Below are positions 13,101-28,100 of a stretch of 64,000 nt of DNA, in pieces (position 1 is the first letter of the stretch; the number at the start of each line of letters is the position of its first letter). Position numbers and translations under genes: made by a program. Source of the stretch: Nematopogon swammerdamellus (lineage: Eukaryota > Arthropoda > Insecta > Lepidoptera > Adelidae); the NCBI GenBank assembly GCA_946902875.1, contig OX336336.1:25995558-26059557 (forward strand). Direction: 5' to 3'. The notes beneath the pieces were generated by a model. That model was not told where the DNA came from. It was given only the letters and a program-made list of their open reading frames with translations, and did no database searches.

Positions 13101-16100
13101 TTAAAAGAATAGCCCCACTGCATCTCTCCCCGTGTATGTCGTAAAAGGCGACTAAGGGATATGACTCCCTTCTTATATTACTAGGTGGTAGGGGTTAACC
13201 CGCCCGGGTTGGTACCACCGCACTGAATGAAAGGTCGGTCGAAACGGCTATGTAAATAGTTTGTGTTTTCCGTCCAGTTCAGTGTAGCCGGCACGACCGA
13301 AGGGAAGGCTGACGTGGCACCAAGTTCACCCGGTGTTATGGGCTGACATCACGGATGTTGTAGGTGATGTAGCCAGCCGTGTCAGTTTCCATAAAAAAAA
13401 AAAAAATATATAAGCGGTAGACTGACCAGTCGGATGCGGGTCCGCGGAGGGTCTTCTTGGTGCGGAAGCCGACGTGGAAGAGGAACTTGGTGGCGAGCTG
13501 CACCGACAGCATCGACAGCTCTTCCTGCTCCGGACCCTGCACAGTGTGCAACATTACTTTAACCGATCAAAGGTCGTGCAAGGCAAGACTTACGTCTCTG
13601 TCAAACATCAGACATAATTATTCTTTCAGAAAAAATACAACACCTATAGCAAATTTGGCATGGTTGTAATCGTTACAAAAATTTCCCACAAACTTATCTA
13701 TACCTTACAGTACACTGACCTTTGTTCTGATGAAACACCCGTACACATCCTTTGTGAATATGAACCGCTCCATTCACAGTAGAAGCCTTTACTTAGCCTT
13801 GCGGTTACATTTTTAATCCATGCCAAAACACAGGCACTCAATCCCAAGAATATAACTAGGTTCATAGCAGAAATCGGACTTGGGGGTGAGCTGTAAACTT
13901 TTGAGAGATCACAATAGATCTTCCTAGGCCGCAGTGACAATAGGGCTCCAGGGGCACTAACTCTCACACTTTAAATCATAATAATAGAGACCTGAGGATG
14001 TGTATGTTTTTATAACTAATCTGTAATTGTCATGTAATATTTAATATTTTTAAAATGTGAGAGTACTTGATATATTTCTATTTATTATTTAGTTTAATCT
14101 GTCAATGATTTATTTGAATGAATAATTAATTTAGTCGACTTGCTGATTTTATAATGCTTTTTGTGTTTTATATTTAGTATGTACAAGTTTAGAAGCAATT
14201 TTTTATTTTTAAGTGATGTGTATTGCTTATCTCTACTCTGCTTGTATTGTGTTTTTATTATGAATATTGTCATGCCTACGGGTGATATCACAATAAAGAA
14301 ATTGAATTGAATTGAATTGTATCACTTGCTGGTGGAGTGTGTGAGGGGTTGTGTCGAGAGACACCAACTGGGTATCACTAACTATATTGTTGGAAGCTAC
14401 ACCACTATATTAGCGGAGCCAGCCTCCAATAAGGCCATTAAATTATATACGTTTGCGCAGCACATATTAAAAAAAAAGATTAATTTTATAAATATATAAA
14501 TAGATTTTTGTAGGTGACTATTGCACTGACTACCAGTTCACTATGCACTTGTAATTTATGTGTTTTCCAATGGGGCTGGCGTGGTCAGTGTGTGCACCAA
14601 AGCCCCAATAAAAAAAAAAATTAAAAAAAAAAATTAAAAAAAAATCATAGAGTGATAAAAGTAAGGAGCACTTGCCCAGACAGGCTGGGTGCCGTGCGCG
14701 ACCTGCAGCCGCAGACAGCACAGCTTCTTCATGAAGTTGAAGTGCTCCGGGCTGAACTGGTCCTGGTGGTGGGAGAACGCCACGTTGCCACGCTTCACAG
14801 ACTCCCAGATGGGTCGCGGCACGACGCTCTCTCTGCAGAGTATAACAGACAAAGAGTTGAGTGATTGCGGATGTTGAGACAACGCACATAGGTCACTATA
14901 CAAGTATGTTTCGGCATACTTCAAGGGAGGTTGATCGCCTATTGTACATACATACCACATGCTGTATCCCGACAATTGGGGTAAGCAGAGAAATCGAAGT
15001 TGTGCTCAAGGCACGAAGACCCACCTGCTGTATGACTCGGTGGAAGGACCGTGCCGAGGTGAGAGGTGGCTATCCTGTCGCCCGTGAGCGCGGCACCTTG
15101 TTCTTATCCCTTAGTCGCCTTTTACGACATGTATGGGGAGAGATGCAGTGGAGCTATTCTTTTAAGTACCAGCAGCACACGGTACCAATAGTGACAAGTT
15201 TTTAAAAAAATTTTTTTATGGAAATTGATACGGTTGGCTACATCACCTACAACATCCGTGATGTCGGCCCATAACACCGGGTGAACTAAGTGCGATGTCA
15301 GTGGTTCCCTTCATTTCATGTTGGCTACACTGAACTGGACGGAAAACACAAACTATTTACATAGCCGTTTCAACCGACGTTTCGCTCAGTGCGGTGTTAC
15401 CAACCCGGCCGGGATAAACCCTACCACCTAGTAAGGTAAGAGGGGAAGGGGCCTACAGTTTAACGTGGAATTCGAACCACGGTCAGCCTCCAACGGTCGA
15501 GCGGTCACCCATCCAAGTACTACAAGTGATATATATATATTATACAGCACATGCCTGGCAGAAGAGAAGAACAGTGGATTCCTAGATTATTAAAATATAT
15601 CATAATCATCATACATAGACATAGGCCTCACCTAAGGCATGCCACCACTGTTCACAATCACATTTTACCACCCAAAGTGTGCTAAAGCCGCTGGTGTATG
15701 TACAAACAATAATACTAGAGTCAGGCCTCACGCACTCTATGTACTTGCGCGCGCTAACTACCTACCACCCGGCGGGCCGCCGCGCGTCTAATTCAGTAGA
15801 AATTCGTCAGCCGCGCGAAGCATACCTACACGCTCGCCCACGCTAACGCGCGCAGCTGCAAAGCAATAATCACTTTACACTCGATCGTTTAGGTACGGTT
15901 TCGCACGCAGCGATTGGCGACGTGAAGCAGTAGGCTATTAAAGCCGAAGGTATGGAACTTTTTCTATGGAGTGATTTATCTGTTACGAAGTAACTATTAA
16001 GTAATCTGTGCTAGAGTGGGGTACACACTTGAGGGTCATGTTGGCGACGGCCTGCTCGAGGTCGCCCGACGGCGGTATTGTGTCGCGTCGCGTGTAGAAC

Positions 16101-19100
16101 AGCATGTAGGCGTTCCACCAGCGCTTCTGGCGCTTGTACGAGACCCGCTTGAGGCAGGGGTCAAACACCTCGCCCATGTACTCGCCGCCGAAGCACTGCG
16201 CCTTCATCTCGTCCTCGTCGTGCATCGCGCACTCCGATACGTCGCCGTCGTCCAGCTTCACCCAGCGGCCGCTCTCCGTGCCGTTGTCCCTGCGTCGTGC
16301 ACGTCAACAAACCTTATAGATTTATTATTGAAAATACTACATTTATCCCTTCAACTGCCGGAGCCATATTTGAAATGTCACCCAGCAAGTACCAGGCACT
16401 TTTCGAAAAGTGCGCGTGCCCGCCGCCGCGCGTTCTAGACCATATTTCTAGACTTTTTTTAATATGAAACCTATGTGAAAAGTTTATATTTTCGAAATGT
16501 ACGTTAAATTTACTAGTCATTGCATTAGTAACACGTCTAGGAATTCTGACCGTTTCAATCAAGTCATCAATAGGAAAAAAAAAAAAATCGAGTCGAGTCG
16601 AAAATTTTTCGACTGGACCTTTGTCTCCAATTCTCAGACATAAAATGCATCAGCTGTCATTAATCAATTCATGTCATTTAATGATGTATGCTCAAGTCAG
16701 ATTAATGAGGTACAGTTGCTTTCACGAGTCATGAGCACACATTTCATTGGTCGGTTTGACGGGATGTGACCGTCGACGGCGCCGACGCTTCACGCGATTG
16801 GTTCGTCAGTCAGCGACAGTCGACGCTCGTCGCCTGTTGGGCTCACACGCGTCGTTCGACTACTATACACTTGCGTGCAATGTTAGTCCGCTGTCCACCT
16901 GTGCTCGTGACTCGTGAAAACAACTGTAAATAACAGGAAGAGAGAGAGAGAGAGAGAGTGCGAGACAGACCGCAGCAGCACGTAGGAGTAGTAGTGTCCC
17001 CCGGAGGCCTGCCCCGAGTGCACCACGATGCCGCTGAGCTGGTAGTGAGTGTCGGGCGTCTCCGGCGGAGCGCCCTCCCACATCGCCTCCTCGCCCTCCG
17101 CCCGCGCCAGGCCCCACACTGCGCATTCACGCCATACATAACACTTGGACCTTGATTGAACCACTTGGTCCTTCGAGCCGGATGTTGCACCTACGAGCTG
17201 AATAAACCGCACGAAGATGCGATCCAAGCAACTACTCGTGGGACAGACTCACAGAGGAAGTGATTAGTGCTACATCAGTGAACAGCTTCAAAAACAGACT
17301 TGATATCTATATAAAAAACCACAAACTTTAGAAGAACGAAAAAAAAAAACCAAGTGCACCACCAATTTACCAACTTCGATGTACACGCATCAACTTTAAG
17401 CTGCTAGTGTATCTAAACAACAATAATCAATCTAATAATCTACTGCAACTTCATTAAAAAACAGGCTAGATAAACATGGAAAAGCACAAAACAATAAAAA
17501 TAAACCATAAGCGAACATTTAGACGAACACACAAACTTAGGCTGTTCGCTCATGAAAATAAGTGTGTTCCTCCCTAAGTGTGTTCTATCGCTTATTCCAT
17601 GGGGAGTGCTCGGAGGAGCTGTTTAACGCGATCCCGCCGTCCCCTTTCCACCTCCGCACCACGCGCACTGGGCAGGGATTGCATCCATATACGCTGGACT
17701 TACCGCGCATGCGTACCAATCGATTCTGCAGATCTTTCCTGTACAGAACCGGTAAACTCTGGAACGCTCTCCCTGCTCATATATTTCCCCCCAAGTACAG
17801 TCTCGGGTCCTTCAAGAGGGGCGTGAATGGGCACCTGTCAGGCCGGCATGGCATTCGCAACCCCCGAATACGACCGAATGTCCATGGGCGCCGTTAGACA
17901 CCTTATGGGTGCCTCGGCGCCATATGTCGAGCTAACAATAAAAAAAAAATAAAAAAATAAATAAATAAAATAATAATAAAAAGTAGGAAGGAAGGTGTGG
18001 AACTCAGCTTGCGATGGCTTCACCGTACATATCCGGGCCCATCGGCAGTAGAGAAGGGTGTTAATCGAGGTCGGGACTAGCGAGTGGCCACTCTAAATTT
18101 CCCGCTCATGCTTCACGTTTCGGCTCGTGTCAAGCCCTCGTCAGCTAGTCTGCGTTGACTAGGACGCGGGGAAACCACCAGTCCCGCTCTCGACCTCCCT
18201 CTCTCTACCTATCAATATTGTGTAGGATGCTTCCAGTGACGTTTTCGAAGCTCTCTCCATATATGAGCTTAGCGTCGATCTTGGGAGCCCTAGATTCTTG
18301 AAGAGACTGTAGAGCGACTTCGCTGGTAGTCCTCTTGCTCCGACTTCCACAGCGAAGAGATCAGTCTTGAATCAATTTATTGGAACGTCACCGTAAATGT
18401 GAAAAAGGAAAAACATTGTATTTTCAGTAGGTAATTAAAATTATGAGTCACTAACTGTAAAGTGCCAAAGTGTTTATTTGAATTGGAAGCACTGTCGCTA
18501 CCATCTCGAAAACTGAAAAATCTGTGTAGCTCTGGGCTAGCGCCAAAGTGAATCAGATCAAGTAGGGCATATCTTCACCTTTATTTAGAAGTATAATGAG
18601 CCTTATATCCATATTCAAAGAGCGTGTATTTCAATATGGAAAGTCGGCCGCTCCGCCGTTCCATAATTTGAACACGACGTTTCGGTCACTTTTCGGTGCC
18701 GTTCCAATTTTGGAACTGCGACCAGTGAGAGGTTCATACTTGATGATAAGGTCTACAGTCATTAGTAGTCTGGAGAATCTAAGAATGACGATTCTTTTAT
18801 TTATTAACGATTCTTCTACTCCAAATGTCAAGAAAATACCCCACTCGCAAGCCATATCAGCACTTAACACTTGCTTGGACTGGGCTGACTAAAATGACCT
18901 CTCTTTATCCGAAAAGACGATGCTACGTGATTTGAGGGACAAGGCTTTTTATTTGTCAATAAATAGAAGCCGCCAGACAAAAATAGTTTATAACTAAGTA
19001 ACTGTTTTTTGTGTATTTTATGATTCCAAATGTCACTCAATATATTTTTTCAAAGTATACAGCTGTTTTATTCAATTTGTCTATATAACATACTATAATC

Positions 19101-22100
19101 CGAACGCTTCGTGAGTCCGAACAGGGGTAGTTTTTTGGTAGTTTGGATTATCAAGGCTCTACTGTAATGAAAATTTGACCGACTGACCTGTGTAAGGTTC
19201 GACGTCGAGCTCGCGCGGAAACTCAAAGTAGTCGTTGAACTTGATGGCGCACACCTTCTCGAAGTCGTACTCGAACCTCTTCAGCTGTATCGCCAGCACC
19301 GGCGGCAGCTTGTTCAGGCAGAGCCTCTTCACTGTCACCACCTGTATGTACCACATTACATTAAATTTGTGTTGCCATGTCATACATTAAAAATTTTGGA
19401 ACTTGAATCCAATTCACAAATAAATAACGAAAACCAAGAAACCATCGGTTAAAAATGACAAGTTGTCAGAAAATATATTTATTTCCGTTTTAGTGTGAAT
19501 TCTTTGTTTCATATCGATCGAATGGTTTTTTAATCATCTATCTATAGTGATCTCTCGTTCTAATAAGAAACATTCACTGAAATAGCACTAGACGAAAATG
19601 TACACGCATAATGCAACCTAATGCCTGCTCCGCGCGGCACAGTTGTTAGCCGGCGGATGTAAGAGTAGGTGCTAATTGCGGAGCAGATGAGAGCCGGCAG
19701 GTTAAACCCTATTTGCCTTCACATGAAGACGACACCCCGGTCTTGGGAAATTATCTCTTGCAGGCTGCAAGAAATCTCAAAAGGTTCTTTCTAGTGTAAG
19801 TCCAGGGTGTTAAGGTTCTCACTGACTGTCAGAAAAGTAGAATACGAGGCGTACCTTCTTATTGCACTTGTCACAGTGGTATGCGTCGGCGCCCTCGAGT
19901 AGCTCGCCGCGCACGTACGCCTCCAGCGACTCCTGCAGCCGCGACATGTTGCGGATGTCCAGCGACACCACGCTGAACGGCTCCTCCTTGCAGTACCTGC
20001 GCATCCAACCAGTTTCCTAATTTATTATTTTTTTTTTTATGGAAACTGACACTGTTGGCTACATCACCTACAACGTCCGTGATGTCAGCCCGCATAACAC
20101 CGGGTGAACTAGGTGCCATGTCAGTGCTTCCCCCTTTGATCGTGCGACCGGCTACACTGAACTAGTCCGAAAACACAAACTATTTACATAGCCGTTTCGA
20201 CCGACGTTTCATTCAGTGCGGTGGTATCAACCCGGGCGGGTTAAACCCTACCACCAAGTAAGATTAGGAGGGAAGGGACCTACAGTTTTACGAGGAATCC
20301 GAACCTTGGTCAGCCTCCAACGGTCAGCGGTCACCCATCCAAGTACTGACCGCACCCAGCGTTGCTTAACATTCAATAGCGACAGTTGACTGTCTGCACC
20401 ACTGAGCTATCGAGGCTGACAAAATTGTGAATACATAAATGGTTAGGCCCGCTTTGACTATTTTAGAATCGTCCTGGTCTGCAGACACCCCGGTCGTCTT
20501 GTGGCTCTCATGGAAGACATAGGCTGGCTGGGGTAGCTGGAGAGCGCAGGGTTTTGCACAAAGATCCCCACAACCAAGCTTGCAGGCCTAGTGCCAACCC
20601 CAAACCAAATCAACAACAACAACCACATCGTCCTGGTCTATCTGGTTCCACTTATTTTGACAATCAATTAAAATCGAACTTTAATCCATCAGATGTGGGG
20701 CGCCGTGCAACTTCCGACTCCGTAAAACGTCGGAGATATTTGCAGCCGCGATTCGCTGCGCAAGGAGAGAAATTTTATATAGAGAAGATCAACATTGTTA
20801 TACATCTTTCTGGGATTCTTTAGACTAAAGCGAGTTTATTTCGTCTGCCAGTTCTATTCCATCTATTTCTTTCTTGGTTCGCTCTGACGAGAAACAGTCA
20901 GTGATGCACTACTCCGGGAGTATTTTTTTATTAATGAACTAGCTTTTGCTAACGGCTTCGCTCGCGTGAAATTCATATTTAAAAACTTATAACACCCCTC
21001 CGTTTTTTCCGTCGGGGGTTAAAAAGAAGAAAGGCACGCGGAACAATTCGGTTTGTATGAGAGCCACATCTTAGCGTAGCTGGAACTGATTTTTATTTAG
21101 CCAAATTTTTATTTACACAGGATACTGTTTACTTTATATAGCTAAATGTGCTTGTACTAAGTTTCATAGAAGTTGGATGATTGGTTTAAGAGTTACGGAG
21201 GAACATACATACATAAGGGATATGACTCTTCTTCTTCTTCTTATATTACTAGGTGGTAGGGTTTAATCCGCCCGGATTGATACCACCGCACTGAATGAAA
21301 GGTCGGTCGAGACGGCTATATGTAAATAGTTTGTGTTTTCCGTCCAGTTCAGTCTAGCCGGCACGACCGAAGGGAAGCACTGACGTGGCACCAAGTTCAC
21401 CCGGTGTTATGGGCTGACATCACGGATGTTGTAGGTGATGTAGCCAACCGTGTCACCGTGTCCGTGTGTTTAGTTTTAGTATCATACATAGCGTCTACAA
21501 ATGTAGTATCTGATAAAACAAAGTAACTTACTCCCTGCCACCCCTTACCATCCCTTACAGATTTATTATTATTATGGATGATATACTGTCACGTGGAATA
21601 TAAAAATGAAAGAAGCGTTCTCGGTACCTGTGCGGGCACTGCTTGCAGATCTTCTGGTCGGAGTAGGAGCCGCCGAGGGTCTTCGCCATGAGCTGCTCGT
21701 GGCCGAGGGCCTTCAGCGCCTCGTCCAGCGACTCCACCAGCGACATGAAGAACTCCACCGCGTCCTGCTGCTCGCGCAGGTTCACCGGCTCACCCTGCAG
21801 CCTGCCATCACAATTCATCAACTCTTTAGCTAATCCAGTAGTTCAGATTCTCTTCTTCTATCAGAAATAAATTATTCTAACATAGCACCTTGAAATCAAG
21901 ATTCCGAGTAAGTCAGAGTTGCCTTTCATTGCTGTCACGGAAACCAGCAAGCCTAATGCAAAAGTGCCATATTGGACTAATTTCACAATGCATAAATGTC
22001 ATATTGGACTAATTTCACAATGCATAAATGTCATATTGGACTAATTTCACAATGTATAAATGTCATATTGGACTAATTTCACAATGCATAAATGTCATAT

Positions 22101-25100
22101 TGGACTAATTTCACAATGCATAAATGTCATATTGGACAATTTTTACAATGCAAAAAATGCAATATTCGACTACATATTTGTACAATGCAAAAACGCCATA
22201 TTGGACTATTTTTACAATGCAAAAATGCCATATTTCACTATTTTTACAATGCAGAATGCCATATTGGACTATTTTTACAATGCAAAAATGCCATATTTTG
22301 CTATTTTGACAATGCAAAAATGCCATATTGGACTATTTTTACAATGCGAAAATCCCATATTGTATTGTATTTATTTATCGTAATGTAAAATTTCAAAATT
22401 TCATATTCAACTATTTTTACAATGCAATGATACCCTATCAAAGAATGGCTTTAAAGGTGGTAAATTATAACTTTGATGTATCACCCACCGCTCACAAATT
22501 TTAAAAAGCCAGTTTGGTTACACTCCCTTCATACTAATAATCATAAGTCATCGCGGTACTTCTATTTGTTGTTCTGTGGGTCCAGGCACACAGGCCACAC
22601 TGCAACAAGAGTTACCAAAGTTTGGACTATACATCCCAAAGGAGACTGACTCACTTGAAGTGTGTCCAGAGCCCCCGCGGCACGTAGTACTGCAGCCGGC
22701 TGTAGTGTAGGTGAGCGAAGATCGCCTGCACCTGCTTCAGTATCGTCACGTTGTAGTCACCGCTGTTCTGGAATGGAAACGCACACCCTCGTAGCCCTCA
22801 CAATACCTCCCTCCGCGACCATTCACATTTTAATTTTAGTTTTAATGGAAGCTGAAATGCTCGGCTGGTCACATCATCTGATATACGCGTGATGTTAAGC
22901 CCGTAACAGCTTCCTGTTACGGGCTGTTACTTCCTGTACTCGCAAATGTCGAGTTAGTGCTTCCTCGGCTATACTGAACTGCCCCTGTACCGGCGTTACT
23001 CACTCGCCGATGTGAATATGAGAAACGATCTCACTCAACCAATCAGAAGGCGTTCGGTAAGGCATCTGGCCCGGCTATTGGTTGAAATATGCGAGTAGTT
23101 AGCGAGTGAGTTAACGCCGGTAGAACCCTGGCTGGACTTTTTTTTCTTGTAATTTATAATTTTTTACTTTGTTTTATTTTTTTATTGAAGCTGTAGAACT
23201 AAGCTTGCGATGGCTTCACCGAACATGTCCGGGTCCATCAACAGTAGAGGGTGTTAAATCGAGGTCGGGACTAGCGATTGGCCTCTCTGAATTTACCGCA
23301 CATGCTTGACGTTTCGGCTCGCATCAAGCCCTCGTCGGCTAGTCTGCGTTGACTAGGACGCGGGGAACGACCAGTCCCGCTCTCGACCTCCCTCTCTCTA
23401 CCTATCTGACATAATAACACGTATTCTGTGAACCATGTTCAATTGGCTACCTATCATTCAAAATATACAACCATTTAAAGGTAGGACCGATGGACGGATA
23501 GATGGTGTAGGCTTAGTATACTGCCCGGCACGTAACTTGGCCTCTGTGCGAGCGGGACGGCGTTATACCAACGATCGCATGCGTATAACGCCATCCCTCT
23601 CGCACAGAGGCCAAGTTACGTGCCGCGCACTCTAATAGGGTTTCGTACAGATACGGAAGCCTAAAAAAGGATCTAGAGTTATAATTGGAAAAGTCCCTAG
23701 ACAAAGAAGAATTGCCAAACCTCAGTGTTATTTTCTAGGCCGCTGCTGTGCTGGTCCTCCCCGGAGAAATCTTCGTTAGGGTCTACCGCCGCTCCTGTAT
23801 CATTGAACCATATTACTAAATTTACTCAAAATTCAATAGAAACATTGTTTTTTTATCAGAAAGAGCAAATTGATGTTTCCTGGGTTGCCTGTTTTAGGTA
23901 TTTCTGGCTGTTGTAACAGAAAAAAAAAATATAATTTTTACGAGTGGATTTTTTTTAATTTTTATTTATTTAATTTAACATTTTTTTTATTCTATGTACA
24001 TATTTATATTCATTCAATATAATTATAAAACAAATATATACCGAATTAATACAAACAGAATACAATATTTAATAAAACCGGTAGTACCACCGGCGGCGGC
24101 AGGCAAGTCTCCAAGCACGCCGGCCGTGGCTACGGAGCTCTCCGAGACGACACGAGACTAGCTTCGAGCGAGAGGTGGTGGTAATTTTTATTATTATTAC
24201 TTATAGCACTAACGCAGCTCGAAGCTGATGTGTGCAGTTCACTTCCCTTTTTTTCTCACGCCCAGGTGCGCTTATCATCACGACCGACAGTCGACCGACC
24301 GCACGACTGAGCCACCGAGGCCGACAATATCGTGAACAAGGTGGAGCGCTACCTTGAACGGCGAGCACGCTGTCCCGCACGGCGGACACGCAGTACAGCT
24401 GCTGCAGTACCGAGTTCATGTAGCAGGTGGCGCCGGCGTTCTTGAGTCCGACGAGGCCAGCCGGCCCGCGCGGGCCCACGCTCGGCATGTACTCCCACTC
24501 GGACAGCGGCTGCGATCTCTCTGCAAGCATGCAACAAATGCATTACGTTCAACCAGCGGGCGGCCGAGTGGTTTGGGCATCGGCTTCTCATGCGAGAGTT
24601 CCGCGGTTCGAATCCGGTCGGCGTTTACCAATTAGTTTCTCCTCTAGTCCAGTATAGCCAGCAATCCAGGGAAGTCTCCGGTATGACATCTACCTTCTTG
24701 GAGGTGTTATTGCCTGGTCGGAGCATGCGCTTTGGCCCCTCCGAATAAGCCAACCATATGGGATTACATAAAAAAAAATAAAAAAAATGAGCTTAGCGAC
24801 GATTTTGGCAGCCTAGTTTCTTGAAGAAACCAGATTCAGAAACCCTCTCGTAAGTTAGTTTATGGGTTCACAATTCTCGTAACTCAGTTCACGCCAGAAT
24901 CGGGAAAGGAGCTCCCCCGCTCTACTGACCTCCGTAGAACATGTGCAGCAGCAGCTTGGCGAGTGCGGCCATGTTGGGCGGGCAGGCGTGCGTGAGCGCG
25001 AGCAGCAGGTCGCACGCGGCGGCGGCGGCGGCGGCCGTGCGGCACAGCGGCGGCGGCGGCTCCCCGCCCCCGGCGCCGCCGCCGGACCACGCCCACGAGT

Positions 25101-28100
25101 ACGGCCACAGGAACTCCGTCGCCACCTCCTGCCGTGCGCAACACTTTGGCATGTAGCATGAACCGGCGCATACTCCGGAGGTGTTACAACGTGTCTGAAG
25201 GGGTATTGAATGAAAGACAGCTCTATCAACTTTTGAAAATTTTTGGTAAAAAAAAAATATGTTTTATTCAGATCCAGTTTATTCTAAATGGCCCGGTACT
25301 TCGTTAGGATTAATAGAGCTATCCTATTGGACAGTTTTGATTAGTGCTAGTTTTGAAAGTAAATGTATGGATAGTGCTGTTTTTGATTGTTACTGTTAAT
25401 TTCTGAGTTATGTTTTTAATGGAAAGAGCTGCTTTTGAAGCAGTTTTTTATGACAATTCAATAGCCAATTGTATGAAGAAAAATTGTGCATTCATATGTC
25501 GTTTCGCCAAAAAGTTGTAAAGAGGTACCTTTGATTCTATACCCCTCGGTGTACAACGACATAAGAGTCCTAATAAGAACCTTAACAGGACACTGCAGAC
25601 TAAACAAACACATACACCGAATGTGCCCTAGCGACACACCGGTGTGCAGGTTCTGTATTAAAGAGGATGAAAGGCTCTTAGGATGAAATTCTGTTAGAAG
25701 ATGCCTAGAGGCATTAAGTGTTACCTTTTGACATATATACTAGTGTTGTAACGAATGCCTATTTTTCCACATTCGCGAATACGAATGCGAATACGAATAT
25801 TCCAAAATGATATTCGCGAATACGAATACTAATATTGAAAAGTTTGATATCAAATTTTATATCCAAATGAAAAAACACTTAAATTTTCTATGATATGGTA
25901 AATGTAGGTCTACTGAGACTACTGAGTACTATTAAGTCCTAAAATTATATGAATACGGACTTGTTTTAATGTTTTTCTCTGTTTTTGATTACTTGACAGT
26001 TGACACTGCATTTTGAAAAAAAAAAATTTTACTAAATAAGTGTGTTACAAAAGATTTATAATTTACTACTGTGCCATAGGCATATTCTCTCCTTCGCCCG
26101 CACCCCACCGCACACACTACACACCTATTGGTTTGCACGTATACACCTACCAATATTGTTGCGCCTCACTCTTTCATTAGTAAAACATGCGAAATAGAAT
26201 ATTCGATAAATATTCGGTATCTTACAACCGAATTCGGCACGGCCAAACATTTGTTATGCGGATGCAAAATACTACTTGAGCGAGGCCAGTATTCCTACCG
26301 TCATGATAAAGTCCTCCAAATCATCAGAGAGGCCATCAACCTGTCAATTGCACGGACCAGGAAAGGGCAAACCAGTAGCGGCTTCCAGAAGGTCAACTTT
26401 GTGAAACCTGGAGCCAATAAGCTGCCCAAAGATAGGACTAAACCTTCTTCAATTTTGGGAGCAGCAAAGGATTGGGAATTGTTGATGGACACACATGAGA
26501 AGCATTACCAAATGCCTTCGGAAATCTGTACCACAGCATTAAGACCGGATATACTCATATTCTCAAAAGCGACAAAGCATGTAGTACTTGTTGAACTTAC
26601 AGTTCCATGGGAAAGTAACACACCGAAGGACCACAACATCAAACTTAACAAGTACTGCAACTTAGTAGACCGGATTGTGAGAAACGGATTCAAGACTGAT
26701 CTCTTCGCTGTGGAAGTCGGAGCAAGAGGACTACCAGCGAAGTCGCTCTACAGTCTCTTCAAGAATCTAGGGCTCCCAAGATCGACGCTAAGCTCATATA
26801 TGGAGAGAGCTTCGAAAACGTCACTGGAAGCATCCTACAGAATATGGATAGGTAGAGAGAGGGAGGTCGAGAGCGGGACTGGTGGTTTCCCCGCGTCCTA
26901 GTCAACGCAGACTAGCTGACGAGGGCTTGAAGCGAGCCGAAACGTGAAGCATGCGCGGGAAATTTAGAGTGGCCACTCGCTAGTCCCGACCTCGATTAAT
27001 ACCCTCCTCTACTGCCGATGGGCCCGGATATGTTCGGTGAAGCCATCGCAAGCTTAGATCCACACCTTCCTTCCTACGGATACGAATATTAAAAATGAAC
27101 CGAATATTCGGAACTTCGAATGAAAGAAAGAAAGAAAGAAAATTGATTTATTAGCACATAATAAAAAACACATTACAAATTAACAATTTAACATATTGTA
27201 AAACATGCCAATAGGTCCCATCTCAGCATGTTGCAAATTGGCACTCTCGCTAGAATAGTGCCAACTGCGCTGTTTTTCAGATGGGACCTGCCTATCTAGG
27301 TGGCGCCAATCTTGCGTATAAATAGTCAATTTTATATTATATAAAAAGAAAAAAAAGAAAATAGTTATATAAAATCCAAAAAGTAATATAATAATGTGTG
27401 TGTGAATGTTTGTGAGAGAGGGCCTTTGTGTGAGGTTGGGTGTGCTGAGATTTGTATGAGATGCAATGCAAATGCAAATATGGATATTCGTTACAACCCT
27501 AATATATACAATACAATACAACTTAGATTGTTGTCTTTTTTATGAACAAACTGTTGGAAATAAATAAATAAGCCGTGTCGCTGGGGACCAATGGTGCATT
27601 CAACAGTGCCAAATTGACCTCACCTCGCTGCGCTTGCTGAAGCGTAAGCACACTCAGTGAGGTAGCTAGCCGGCAGATTTGTCATTGATATGCCAACGGA
27701 GAGCACACACTCACACATTCACTCGTGCACATCGCTCACCTCGATGAGCCCCGAGTCGGGATGGTCGGGGTGGGTGCCGTACTGGTACTTGATCTGCGAG
27801 GGCACGTGCAGCAGCAGCTCCTTGGTGAGGTTCAGGTGCCCCTCCAGCAGGATGTCGTCCACGCGCTCCGGTGTCTCGCGCACGCGACGCAACCACGCCA
27901 CCTACACATTCATATACAGGGTGTAGGTGTATCAACAATATTTATGATACAAAATCTACACTAATATTATACATGTTGTTTCGGAGTAGGGTTTCGTAAC
28001 TTCAGGGTTAGATAGGGGTCCATATTTGAAGACGATACCAAATCTACACTAATATTATACAGGATGTTTCGGAGTAGGGTTTCCTAACTTCAGGGTTTGA

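Noticed and set aside
18596..18892. 98-codon plus-strand frame
   Set aside because: No recognisable domain, AT-rich, no splice signals; not supported.
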